Shown: in pieces, positions 1 to 11,332 of the stretch
Layout: each line of letters opens with the position of its first letter
How positions within the stretch are numbered: position 1 is the stretch's first letter
Assembly (NCBI GenBank): GCA_963920635.1
Contig: OY987308.1
Coordinates: forward strand, 8,312,225-8,376,224
Source of the DNA: Pseudeuparius sepicola
Lineage: Eukaryota > Arthropoda > Insecta > Coleoptera > Anthribidae
Reading direction: 5' to 3'
Length of the DNA stretch: 64,000 bases
Notes under the pieces: generated by a model
What the model saw: only the letters and a program-made list of their open reading frames with translations
The model's database searches: none
What the model was told of the DNA's origin: nothing
Made by a program: the position numbers and the translations under genes

Positions 1-1
1 T

Positions 2-31
2 TATTATATATATATATATATATATATATAC
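2..31. repeat. (TA)n microsatellite
   Basis: A run of about 14 TA dinucleotides opens the window. It is simple-sequence DNA with no associated gene. Confidence 0.9.
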
Positions 32-123
32 ATACAGGGAAATATAACGAATCCAACTGGTCCACAACTCTTAAGCTATCGAAGACGCTTTAAATTATAA
101 TATTTTTAAATTCTACTTTTATC

Positions 124-435
124 GCACACGAACGACTAGTCTTTTGGAAAAATCCATCGTTCGAAGAACTGCTTTTTATTTTAGAAATTATTGTTTAATA
201 TACAAAATTCCCCCATAATCCATCGCAGGCACGGTAAAAAGGGATTAACATAATCCATAGGTATAATAAATTATTTGCACAATTTCATTAATTTCAATAA
301 AAATTCAATACGATATTATAGCATTGTGATTTATATAACACCTATTTGCTTTCGAACGATTAGTCTTTTGGAGAAATTTTTCGTTCGAAAAACAGTCCAT
401 TTGAAAAACTGTCCATTCGAAGAACTGCCCATTCC
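124..435. repeat. Short direct repeat in AT-rich flank
   Basis: The string CGAACGACTAGTCTTTTGGA near 130 recurs with two changes near 353. Both copies are followed by a CGTTCGAA-type box and then GAAGAACTG. This is a roughly 50-bp degenerate direct repeat, perhaps from a decayed element. I see no gene in 32-888. Confidence 0.45.
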
Positions 436-888
436 AAAAACTGTCGTCTCATGTCTGCTGTTTTCTGGTATTTTTGAGGTTATCGGCGTTGCAAATGCTG
501 GAAAACATCAGTTTATTTTTTATAACATTAAAAAAATTGTTTATCTCTGAATCTACAAAAGTGAATACCACGCTGGCCCTGAAGGTTCCCCTTTGCTCTG
601 CTAGCGTCGATATGGCTCCATCAAGAAAAACTGTAGTACTAGTGTACAATTTGAAACAAAGAGGCATTTAAGAAAACTTGTGCGCCTGCAAGTTGGGCAG
701 GAAAATAATGAAATTTTACTAAGACGACGACTTTTATCTAGAGCAACACCATCTTCCTTTTAATCCCAATCGCAGATTGCTGCCAGTGACTCCAGCGTGC
801 AAGTTAACAGTAGCCATGAAGGAATCAACGATTTTGTTGCCGAGTTATGTGAAAATACCCCGGAAAATATTATTAATGACACCATACG

Positions 889-2340
889 ATGACCGAGACG
901 ACAACCAATTCAGTTAAAAATGTTGCTCATGAAAAAATAAAGTATGTTGCCGATTTCAATATACCCATTGTAAATCTTTCAACTAAAATGCCAGAATTGA
1001 TTTCTAATTTTCCAAAAAGTGCTATGAAAAATATTGATATGTTTGTTGAAAATATTAAGCAGTGGGTCCTGCGTTATAGACATTTACTCTCCCAAGAATC
1101 AATAAATGGTTTTTTTAGAAGTAGGCTTTGAAAATTATTTTCCAAAAGATTCTAGAACCTTTTCAAAAACTTCCAAAGAGCCTTTTGATATAATTTCTAT
1201 TGCAGGAGGTAACTATCAACATTTAGGCATTGAAAATGGCATAAAAGTTGCTTTTAATAAAAACACTGCAAAGCTTAATGAGGAGTATGTGTCCGTAGGC
1301 CTAAATATCGATGGGCTACCTCTAACAAAAAGTTCAGGGAGTAAGTTTTGGCCAATATTGTTGTGTAAATTCCAACGGTCCGCAAATAAGTTGTCCATTA
1401 TTGCGGGCATTTATCATGGATTCAAAAAACCAGATAATATGAAATAGTTTTTACGACATTTTGTAGCAGAATTTAAAGAATTTCAGAGAAATGGAATGTT
1501 TATTGGCATTTAAAAAGTTTCTGTAAAAATAGTCGAATCACATGTGACGCTCCTGCAAAATCATTTGTTTTGTGTGTCAAAGGGCATACAGGTTCGTTTT
1601 TATGTGTTTCACTGAAAGTGATTTTATTAATAATAGAATGTGCTCTCCTGATCTCAATGAATCGTTGCGAACAGATAATATTTTTAAAGAAAAAACTGAT
1701 AATGACTATCACAAAGAAAACTGTGTAAATCTAAATATTGGAATGGTGTCACAAGTTCCATTAGACTATTAATCTGATTAGGTGTAATGAAGAAATTATA
1801 AAAAAATTGGGTTCAAGGCCAAAAAGACGTTCGAATTCACGATACAAATTTAAACGTTGAAAATAATCGGTTAGCAGCCATACAAATTTGTGGAGTTTTC
1901 TCGGTTACCGGGAAGTTTAAAAGAAGTAGATCGTTTTAAAGCTACCGAATTCAGACAACTTCTTTTATATACTGGGCCATTTGTATTTAAAGGTGTTTTA
2001 TCAGACTAATATATGCTCACTGGCACTTCATTGTGCTACTAGAATTTTATGTTCGGAAGAGCTGTATCTTACCTTTAATGATTATGCTAATGAGCGTACG
2101 AGACATTTTGTAAAAAAAATTGGCACAATTTACGGTCAAGATTTAATTTCCCACAATATTCACAATCTATACATCTTGCTAGTGATTGCAAACTCCACGG
2201 ACCCCTTGATAATTTCAATGCATTTGTTTATAAAAACTTGTAAAATATCAAATGTTCTCACGATTTCCATTGCAGCAGGTAGCCAATAGATTCCGTGAGA
2301 AAAACGCTTAATTCATTTCTAAATGAAGAATTTCCGTTTA
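889..2340 (+). pseudogene. Decayed CACTA-type (Tnp2-like) transposase
   Basis: Several + strand reading frames join into one recognisable transposase. The order is an N-terminal region ending in a tract like LRYRHLLSQESIN (889-1131), then a core with HLGIENGIK and NIDGLPLTKSSGSKFWPI (1106-1447). Next come NNRMCSPDLNESLRTDN and MVSQVPLDY (1572-1772), and a C-terminal part with LYLTFNDYANE and DLISHNIHNL (1981-2289). In related insect transposases these blocks are collinear in one protein, with an Asp in the GIDGLPL-type motif. Here they are separated by stops and frame changes and the start is uncertain, so it is a dead copy. The family name comes from remembered motif order, and another cut-and-paste family with the same domain is possible. 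No terminal repeats were found. Confidence 0.7.
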
Positions 2341-2947
2341 AAAGAAGAGATTAGTGGTAGCTCCAGTTACTTTCAAGATAATGTTGGTATATGCTGCTAT
2401 AAAACAGTCGTACTAAATGAATTTCAGATAACAATTAATGTCTAAAAAGTAATCAAGTTATTGCAATAGAAGAAATATTTAAAACATTTAACAAATAAAT
2501 ATTTATTGTTGGTAGAAAGTTTGAAGAACAATTGCCATTTTATGATTCTGGCAATTCTACAGATTATTTTAATATTAAATAGTAAAAAATGTCAAAGATG
2601 TGTTATAAATTCTCTATTACTCAAAGTAAGAAAAAATATATAATGTATCTTGTAAACGATATTTCTTATCTTGTAATACCTTTCTTGCATAATGAAATTC
2701 ATTAAACTATTTTTCACAAACAAACACTAATTAACAAACACATTTGCATAAGCATAGACATAAAAAAGAGCAATAAGATCTATTGTTGTAAAGTAAAAAC
2801 GAGGGTAGCAATAAAAAATAAATAAGTGATTAAACTAAGCATTTCAATCAATCAGTAATTTGTATTTAAAAATGTAGCCCTGAGAAGTTGGCATGATTGG
2901 TTGAAGTTAAAATATATAGAGTGTTCCATTTAAAAAACATAAGTTTG
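2341..2947. other. AT-rich DNA, no feature seen
   Basis: About 600 bp of AT-rich sequence between the transposase remnant and the giant palindrome. I see no reading frame or repeat that I can support. Confidence 0.6.
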
Positions 2948-2953
2948 GTCGGT
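2948..2953. repeat. Left 6-bp target duplication of the palindrome
   Basis: GTCGGT immediately precedes the outer end AGTAGTATAGC of the left arm. The same six bases follow the mirror end at 18364-18369. Inverted arms do not generate a direct repeat in their flanks, so this looks like a target-site duplication. Confidence 0.8.
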
Positions 2954-3008
2954 AGTAGTATAGCTATGCCGGTTCAAGGCCAATTTCCCCATGTATTTCT
3001 TATGGGGG

Positions 3009-3395
3009 CTAAAACGTGGTCAAAACGTGACCAAACTTACCCCCTCCACTCCCAAACCACGCCCCCCAGCCAATCGCGCCGACCGTTGACCCAGCCGTGA
3101 CCTTCGCGCGCTCGACTTTCTCCGACGCGACCGAAGGTGCCCGAGCTCGCCGACCGTTGACCTTCGCTCTCAACCCCGGGGTGCCCGTCATTATCCCTCA
3201 GACCGTTGACCTTCGCTCCAGCCGCGACATGTCACGACTCGCAACTAATAAAAACCCTAAATCATAATTAAGCCATGACGTCCCCCTGTCGACCTTTAGC
3301 CGCGGCCATGCATGGATTTTTGCTACCACCTCTGCCTGCGTATTTTTGCGTCCGCGACGCCGAGACATGTCGAGACTCGCAACTAATAAAAACCT
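3009..3395. other. GC-rich terminal block of left arm
   Basis: In otherwise AT-rich DNA this block is rich in CG dinucleotides, with repeated GACCGTTGACC/CCTTCGC motifs. The phrase GACATGTC-GACTCGCAACTAATAAAAACC appears twice in slightly different form (3226-3256 and 3363-3392). Short open frames across it are low-complexity and I do not believe they code. It could be a regulatory or replication end region; that is inference. The mirror block is 17923-18308. Confidence 0.6.
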
Positions 3396-4126
3396 AACAC
3401 CTATAGAAAAATACCAGCTTGCAATATGTACGTGATGTAATTCCTCGGAAAAAAGTACTTTCTCTTTGTCGGAATAAGCGCCTATGAAACGAGCACGCTG
3501 ATCTCATCGGTACTGGCGATAAAAAATTTGTAGGAAAAGTGTAATAAAGAATAGATATGAGATACATATGAGTGTATACATTTTCTTGACTACATTACCT
3601 AAGGATGTATCAAAAATCTATCTTCCTATATTTAGAGACTGCTTCTCAAAGGAAAGTGGATATTAAATTTGGGGCATAAATTAACCATTTTTAGTTGAGT
3701 TTATAACCATCTAGGTAAGTAAATTTCTTTAATTCCGAGAAAGCCAGGCCTTGTTTTAAATTACTTGACTAAAATATAATAGGTGCAAAGTTCACCAGTT
3801 TTTAAAAATATCCCGTCACACGATTATCAAGTTGAAAGACTAGCTGCAAAATCGGATTTTGTACAACGCGTTTCCTGTTTAAAATTTCACCCAGAAAAAA
3901 AAGGTACTAATTCTCACTTATGCCATGTTCACCGTATGATTTTTATACTATTCCGACTTCGAAAACCCCAAGGTATAAGTGTAGCGTGTGGAAAAAGGGT
4001 TTAAAACCCTTAAACGGTCTATATATGGAATAAAATGAGGGCATGCAACATGTTCTTCAATAATGAAAATTAAAACAATGTTCATTTTTGACTGTCCATT
4101 ATCCAACCAAGAAAAAGCTTATAGCG

Positions 4127-4320
4127 TCTAAGCGACTATAAAAACGACTCTAAAAACGTCTAAACGACTCTAAAAAACGACTAGACGACTCGTAAAAACG
4201 ACTAGACGATTCGAAAAACGACTAGACGATTCGGAAAAAACGACTAAACGACTCTGAAAATGACTAAACGATTCTGGAAAACGACTAGACGATTCTGAAA
4301 AACGACTAGACGACTTGAAA
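4127..4320. repeat. Degenerate CGACTAGACGA tandem array (left arm)
   Basis: About ten imperfect units built on ACGACTAGACGATTCGAAAA, roughly 19-24 bp each, in direct orientation. Variation is mostly in the A-run and in CTAGACG versus CTAAACG. The - strand reading frame through it (repeating Ser-Arg-Phe) is a product of the repeat. The mirror copy is at 16997-17190. Confidence 0.85.
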
Positions 4321-4327
4321 AAGCGAC

Positions 4328-4426
4328 ATACCATTGAATACCATCGAGTACCATGGAATACCATCGAATACCATGAAATACCATCAAAGACCATGGAATA
4401 CTATCGAAAACCACGGAATACCATAA
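4328..4426. repeat. ATACCATCGA/ATACCATGGA minisatellite (left arm)
   Basis: About nine direct copies of an 11-bp unit ATACCATSGAA follow the previous array at once. The open frames MVFDGISWYSMVFHG-like on the - strand arise from this repetition. The mirror copy is at 16891-16989. Confidence 0.85.
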
Positions 4427-4851
4427 ATGGTCTTGGATATCCCTGTGAAAAAATTTGCCTCGGGGAGAGCATAAAAGGAAATTATCCGTGATCGATGCTC
4501 TGTGATCGAAAGATCGCCTTTGATAATACAATCACTCTCAGTTAAAGACATGTTTTTGTCACTTGAGATTGAACCTAGGAGTTATGGTATCCAACACACC
4601 AATGACGGATTAGTCATGGGACAAATACCAGTAACTGTTGAAGATAACGTATTATGTATTGGAGATCAAAATTACCCTTACACCAGGTCTGTCTCAACTG
4701 CTTTTGAAGAACAAACCACAAGGTATTAATGAGAGTGACCTAAAAATATACAAACAATTGTTGATTACTAATTTTCGATAGGTTCAACAAATCAGGTTTT
4801 AAAAGTATTTGTGTTTAGGTGCCTATGGTTTCATCTGGTATATGTTCCATA

Positions 4852-4900
4852 CAGGATTCGAACCTTAGCCCACATTCCAAAGCCAAACACTCGGCATTTA
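4852..4900 (-). other. tRNA-like (Pol III box) sequence, left arm
   Basis: On the - strand the sequence reads TGCCGAGTG (A-box-like), then about 24 bases, then GGTTCGAATCC, a perfect tRNA B box. Spacing and GCCGAGTG suit a class II tRNA such as Leu or Ser, but no acceptor stem or full cloverleaf forms. I take it as a tRNA-derived relic, perhaps a SINE head. The mirror copy is at 16417-16465. Confidence 0.5.
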
Positions 4901-7900
4901 AGTAAAATTCTAGGAAATGCTTGGCAGTGTGGTAATAATCTCGACGCGCTGTTGTAGCAGGGCTCCGCTGGCTCCCGCAGGCCTCGCCGGTCTCTGTAGA
5001 CTCAGCAGGTCCCTTTAATGATGTGTACCGCAGGCTCCGATTAAATTAAAAAAATTACTATTAATACTAAAATACCCGGACAATAACCATCATTCCAACG
5101 CCAAAACACCCAACAGTAGTATTTCTGCGAATGCATCGCAGCCGGGCGCAAGGTGGATGACTCACATCCGCTAGCCGGAACTTGTCAGGACAGGTTGACG
5201 ACCTAAAAACAATTCTCTCTACTTAGATAAAAATAGAATGTCCAATAAGATTTTTTTCACACACTTTTATATATAAGCACAGATAACGTAACCATATAAG
5301 TATATATTACAATATTATAAAATATTTAAGCCCCATATAGTTCGAATTTGAATGGGATATTATGTTACATGGGTAATATATCTCAACACTTCGTACACAA
5401 ACAAAACTCGCTCGTTCTTTACAGTTTTATTACTGTGAATTCGGTACCTACTAAAGCGGCAGACTTGGGATGCCGCAGTAGCAAATACAATATGAAGCGC
5501 AGCTCTGATGTATACTAAAAATGTTATTATCAAACTTGAGACGCACACATATTTAAAAATATAAATACCGCCGGATGAATGCAAGGCCAATTTACGGAAT
5601 ATAGCAAAACAATTAGATTATGGACATGGATATTAATTTCTTTAGGTAAAGGTAATAAACATTTGATACTATCGACAGGAGTCTACGCAAAATAATTGTA
5701 TCAGTATTCAGCAAATAAAAAAGTTATGGGTACCCGTCACCGATGAAAAAGTATACAAAACTGATAAAATGTTCGTGGGATCTTGTATATTAAAATATTT
5801 AATCGCGTATCTAAGTTGTTATTTTATTCATTGCCCATCCCACAAATTTGGATTTTTAGCTCTTGTAATCGCTCGATCACGATTGAAACTACACTCATAA
5901 AATGTTTAAAAAAATGCCCACCCCACGTGATCGCTCGACAAAAACAAAACGTGCAAAGTGGCTACTGCTCGAGGTTTGACCTTTGTCCTTAGGGACACGT
6001 GTGACCCAGTTGATGTAGAATCTAAAAAAAACCCTGTAAATCATACTTCCATAGCATAGAATCTAAAATCCCCCGGTACAGTACGGATGAAAATTTCAAA
6101 CCAGGCATAATCAACATGTACGTTCAAAGTAAAAAAAACTTGTCGGTCAACTGTTTAACCCCGAAATTTTGTTGATTTCTAGGAATAAAAAGAAATACTG
6201 CAATTGTAAGTCCAAAGCTATTTACGCTATCAAATTCGTTTAAAATGCGAATGATAATTTGCCGCATTAAAACCAGGCGTGAAAAATTCAACATACGTCC
6301 CTAAGAAGTTCAACCAATTTTACCCTGGAAAACATTTTTAATGAATAAAATATCGAACATACAACAACCCCCTTCTAAATATAGTATAAATCATGGTTTT
6401 TTTTTTGATAATGTAGAAAGCTAAACTGAAAATTGTTGCTAGAGGTTCTAAAAACCGGGGTGCCAAAAATCAACTATTATTAGAAAATACACTGATGTCA
6501 TAATATAGCCGTCGATGTCACCGTTAGCGTGTCCTATGAAAAAATGCGTTCTGCTTAATAAGGTGTAAAAAAATCCATGACGGGGCTTAGATGAATAAAT
6601 AAAGTTTGATGTATGTGAAAGTATAGACTAAATTTTCGTATAGCCCGCGTGATCGCTCGAGGTGGCGGTATCCTCTGGACTAGAAAATATCATATCGGCT
6701 CAATCTCCAAACATTTTCATTTTGAATTATACGTTTTCATTGATGATAGATCTAGCAAGAAAATTGGACTGGACTCGATATGAGAGACATTAATCTAACT
6801 TTCACTAAACTGCACGTACTACTTAGAGGGTTGTAAGCCGTTTTAATAAAAGCACCAGACTTGCTTAAAATTCATGGCTAAACGTTAACATAATGTCATA
6901 CAAACATGCGGCACGCAAAATATTAAGAATAGATATATGAGCTCAAACATGTTGATCAAAAAATATATTTATTTCTGGCGATTTAGTTTACCAGTTATCA
7001 TTTAAAAACAAAACCTGGTCCCAATATTCAGTGAAAATAATAATTGAAAACTTTGTACCTTATAAACCACCACTAAATAGCAAGTCGGAAATAAGTAAAA
7101 AAATATATATAAATATATTATTTTGATATTATAGCCGAAACTGAATTTATTGGGGTGAAGATGTAAGGAAATATTTTTAGCTAGGAAAAAGTAATGCAAT
7201 TATCATAGGTACTGGTTGCAGAACCCGTTGTCAGTTTTGCAAGGATTTTTGATACAAATATAATTGCTAACGTTTAATTTGTTTACCCCATTTACGAAAA
7301 TGATAACAAAATTGGATCAGACAAGATGTTTTTTCGAAGTATAGTTTTTAAACACAGGGTACCATCACCGGTTTTACGATATAGGTTTAAAAATGCGACG
7401 CAAATACATAAAAAAATACCCTAGAGATAAGAAAACAAAATACAACTCACCAAAAGATTCTTGGTGATGTATAAAAAGAAATCAGGTTACATCTAATGCC
7501 CCAGACAGTAGAATAAACATCCCCGAGCGATGAGATATAACCAAACATCATTTTTCCAACGGCACAGTCATTTTCACGGGAAAAACAACCAGTAACCGTT
7601 CAAATTCCATAGATAGATACTGCCGTAATCCAAAATTTCACTGAACTACGCGTATCTATTATACTGAAGTAGGTACTGATACACTTCCATCTTTCCAAAG
7701 AAAAACAAACACGAAACTCAGACTTTTCATATATTACAACGCCTCGATAGAGTCTTTGTGGCCACGACCGAGAATCTACTGAAGCAAGTGCGACGCATAG
7801 GACGTGAAAAGTGCCGAGTTGGTTTTATTAAACAATGAAACTTATACCTACGTATATATATATAAAATAAATGAGAAATATGCCAGAGATTTGAAACCTA

Positions 7901-8136
7901 ATTGTGTTGCTAGTTTGAGGTCCAAAAAAATATTGGTTTTAATTTTTTAAGGTGAGAAACACATCTAACAGCCAGTTTGGAAATATACAAGGCAAAAAAA
8001 AGTAGTGATGTGGCTGCCCCATTTTATGTTTTATACAGGTTGGATTATTTTAGAATAGTTGTTCAATAGACCGAGACAACATCATAAACGCTTCCCGTTA
8101 GAACAGAATCTGATGAAAAGAAAAATTCCATCTGGG
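4901..8136. other. AT-rich left-arm DNA with sparse motifs
   Basis: No gene is supported. Short open frames such as 5360-5590 and 7002-7199 recur in the other arm only because the arms are copies. I note a GC-richer patch at 4935-5045, a possible hairpin at 5140-5195, and three GATCGCTCGA motifs (5864, 5930, 6651). At 5975-6004 a sequence closely resembles part of the Polinton terminal repeat. Confidence 0.6.
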
Positions 8137-8372
8137 TCAAGCTACTAGATAACCAAAATAAAAAATACTGAACGTTATAAAATTTAAAAAATCATATTTT
8201 CAACGGATTTTTATCCTCTGAAAATGGCGTAAAATTCAGTTTCACTGGGTCAAGCTAGGTGGTAACTATATAACCAAAATAAAAAAATACTGAACGTTAT
8301 AAAATTTAAAAAAATCATATTTTCATGGGATTTTTGTCCTCTGAAAATGACGTAAAATTCAGTTTCAATAAG
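8137..8372. repeat. ~120-bp tandem duplication in left arm
   Basis: Two adjacent copies begin with GGGTCAAGCTA and run through ACCAAAATAAAAAATACTGA to AAATTCAGTTTCA. They differ by a few substitutions and a short insertion. The mirror pair is at about 12945-13180. Confidence 0.85.
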
Positions 8373-9394
8373 TTACTAATAGGTAATAGGGGAAAAATCT
8401 TAAATAGGAATTCTGAGACAACGAGGCTGAGAGTAAATAACATACAAAAATCTTATGCGTTGACTTTGAACTGAATTTAATAATTAGGTTTAATAACGAC
8501 AATTTTCTCGATTATCTAGAATCAAAAATATTGCAAGTGACAATTCACTATTTTCTCGACAATATGTAAAGCCTTATTATTGCGTCGTAAATTAAAAGAT
8601 CCAAAAATATTGGCATCAATTGTTTAGTAAATGTGGTTAAAATATGTCTACTTTATCAACAGTTATTTGTAACAGCTTATTATCTTGGAAGCGTAAACTC
8701 TTTGAATTTTTTAGACAAAAAGTTGTAGTTTAATAATGGTCAGTTGGATTCCTTTTTGAATCATGTTTGCGTATTACCTACAAGGATTTACAACCTCCAA
8801 ACATAGAAATCGCTCATTTTAACCCGATTTAATAAAAATTTCACCAAAAACAATACTTTCAGTCATATAATACACTTCTGATTAATAAAAAAGGCACTAT
8901 AGTAATAATGAGATTTTCAATGGAATTTTTATAGACTGTTTGCCCATTTTGAGAGTCTGTTTGCTAGCTTTTGGGGGTATTCCTTGATATTTTAGACGGA
9001 TAAAAATGAATAACATTGGGTTTCCTAACTAAAATACAAAACGCACTGTTGACTTTACTTCCGTGGATAGTAAGCCTATAATACGTATCGAAAACAGAGA
9101 AATATTCAGGTCAAGAAAAAAGTAGCCTAATTTACAAGTTTGGGAATCAAAAACTACCTTTTGTCTTTTAATTTTGATGAGAAAATACGTCTAATTCGTA
9201 AGTCAAATAAATGGGACATCATGAAAGATATACTAATAATTGAACAAATGCTATCTCAGTTCTATAGGCACAAATTTACTATGGGTAGTAATAGTTTTGG
9301 GATCAAAAGACAAGCTTTTAAATTTGTTAAGAAAATACGTCTAATGAAATTGAAAGTAGTAACTAGATTTTGGTTAACATTTCGTTAACGCGTT

Positions 9395-9983
9395 GATGAA
9401 TGTTTGATGCAAGTGAAAAGTAGATCGAATTTTCCAAAAAACGGTGACTGACCAAACAAGTTATTATAAAAAGTTGCACAGGAGACCGATGTAACCTAGA
9501 AAACGCCTTTCCTTCGAATAGAAAGTGACATAAATAGTTACAAAATGGGACTTAGACGGATATTCGATGCAAGTGAAAAGTAGGCAGAATTTTCGAAAAT
9601 CGGGACGGACCAAAAATTATTAAGTTGATCGGGAGGTTGAGATAACCTATGAAACGCCTTTCATTCGAATAGAATCTGACAAAAAAATCCAAGAAAATTT
9701 TAGACGACTGTTTGCAAGTGAAAAGTATACAGATTTTTTTCGAAAAACGGCGACTGACAAAAAAAAATACTTATTAAAAAATTTTGCTCGGGAGACCGAG
9801 GTAACCTAGAAAACGCCTCTCGTCCGAATATAATCTGAAATAAAATTCCATGATGGGGACTTAGGCGAATGTTTGATGCAAGTGAATAGTATAGACCGAA
9901 TTCCCGAAAAAAACGCCATTCGTTTGAATATAATAAAAAAATCGAATAAGGAACGGGACTTATTAGACGAATATTTGATGCAA
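9395..9983. repeat. Inner minisatellite of left arm
   Basis: About four units of 130-150 bp. Each contains GATGCAAGTGAAAAGTA, then a TTTCGAAAAACGG-type box, a gap, and ACCTAGAAAACGCC(T)TTC followed by CGAATA. The array is cut at 9983, where arm pairing ends. The right side carries the complementary array and extends further. Confidence 0.85.
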
Positions 9984-11332
9984 AACTGACTTAATCCGCC
10001 TCTGATACACCTCTCCCAAATCCAATGGCAATCGGTTCACCAGTCGCTAACCTCTTGGACACCGCGACAATAATGTTAGGTTAGGTTATCTACCTAAAGA
10101 AATGTAAGGTAGCATCTCTGTGACGTCACAGGATTCCACAGTTGAGTTTAATCTGGTGTAAGTTGCGATTGTATCTCCTGGGATTAACGAGTTGTCAACG
10201 CATTAATTTAAGGTAGCATCTTTGTGACGCGTGATCCGGTGTAAGGTTGCGAATGTATCTCCTAAGATTTGGAGGGTCCACACTCGTCAACGCTTCGTTA
10301 ACGAGTTGTCAAAGTTAAGTTATCGCGTTGTTAGCACCTCGTTCGTTAACATGTTGTCAATGCTCGTTAACGCCTTGTTAACTATATTTTTACTTTACAT
10401 TATATACGTATTTGACCTGTCATATACTTACTCATGACACATTGGCTAACTAGGGATTCCATAAACAAAGGGTATTATTAATTAGAATAAATTGTGATAA
10501 ATTTCCTAAAATGTGAGCAGACAATGGACGTTTTATTTTTCTCACGTCATTAAGTTTCCAATAATTTGTAAAAATCTCATTGAATCATATGGAAAACACA
10601 CAAATTTCGACTTATTGAGGGGCATTTTCTCCCTTCTGTTTAGGGTTATAGATCACTCCAATCGTCCTTGCATTCTTATTCATCTATGTCTAAATTTTTT
10701 TTTGTCGCATTTTGTTTGAATGAAAGGCGTTTCCTAGGTACCACGGCCCCGAACAACTTTTCTAATAATTTTTAGTCAGCCGCCGTTTTTCGAAAAAAAA
10801 AATCTGTATGCTTTTCACTTGCAAACATTCGTCTAAGTCACGTCTTGGAATTTTTTTTTGTTACATTCTATTCGAATGAAAGGTGTTTCCTAGGTTACCT
10901 CGGCCTCCCAATCAACTTTTCTAATAATTTTTTGTTTCTTTTTCACTTGCAAACATTCGTCTAAGTCACGTCTCGGATTTTTTTGTCATATTCTATTCGA
11001 TTGAAAGGCGTTTCCTAGGTTAAACCTTCCGATCAACTTTTCTAATAATTTTTTTGTTTTTTTTTTTTCACTTGCAAACATTCGTCTAAGTCACGTCTCG
11101 GATTTTTTTTTGTCATATTCTATTCGAATGAAAGGCGTTTCCTAGGTTAAACCTTCCGGTCAACTTTTCTAATAATTTTTTTGTTTTTTTTTTCACTTGC
11201 AAACATTCGTCTAAGTCACGTCAATTTTTTTTTTTTCAGATTTTGTTCAAACAAAATATCAATGTTATCTGGGGGCCTTCCGACTAACTATTTTTATCAG
11301 TCACTCGAAAAAATCTATCTATACTTTTCCAC
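9984..11332. other. Unpaired centre of the palindrome
   Basis: The left half (9984-10715) is unrelated to the arms. It contains two copies of an AAGGTAGCATCT...GTATCTCCT unit (10108-10184 and 10211-10268), a CTGTGACGTCACAG perfect palindrome near 10118, and a cluster of GTTAACG motifs (10290-10380). The right half (10716-11332) continues the minisatellite of the right arm with four to five more units. No credible gene is present. Confidence 0.7.

Larger units (their letters stand above)
2954..9983 (+). repeat. Left arm of giant inverted repeat
   Basis: A 7.03-kb arm that is almost identical to the reverse complement of 11333-18363. I noticed single-base-scale differences near 3004, 3374, 3503, 4261 and 9275, and did not compare exhaustively. 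Pairing stops at 9983, after GATTTGATGCAA-like sequence: the left side runs into unrelated DNA while the right continues a tandem array. The arm holds a GC-rich end, two short tandem arrays, a tRNA-like sequence, a 120-bp duplication and a minisatellite, and no credible gene. Confidence 0.9.

Noticed and set aside
4127..4320. CRISPR-like regular repeats
   Set aside because: Units are directly adjacent without unique spacers and vary in length. It is a minisatellite in a eukaryotic genome.
4170..4531. Open frames rich in Ser-Arg-Phe and Trp-Tyr-Ser-Met in the palindrome arms
   Set aside because: They are translations of the 19-24-bp and 11-bp tandem repeats. Their presence in both arms reflects copying and not selection.
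9140..9388. 82-codon frame present in both arms with few changes
   Set aside because: The composition is Lys/Ile/Phe-rich as expected from AT-rich DNA. There are no recognisable motifs, and conservation is explained by the inverted repeat.
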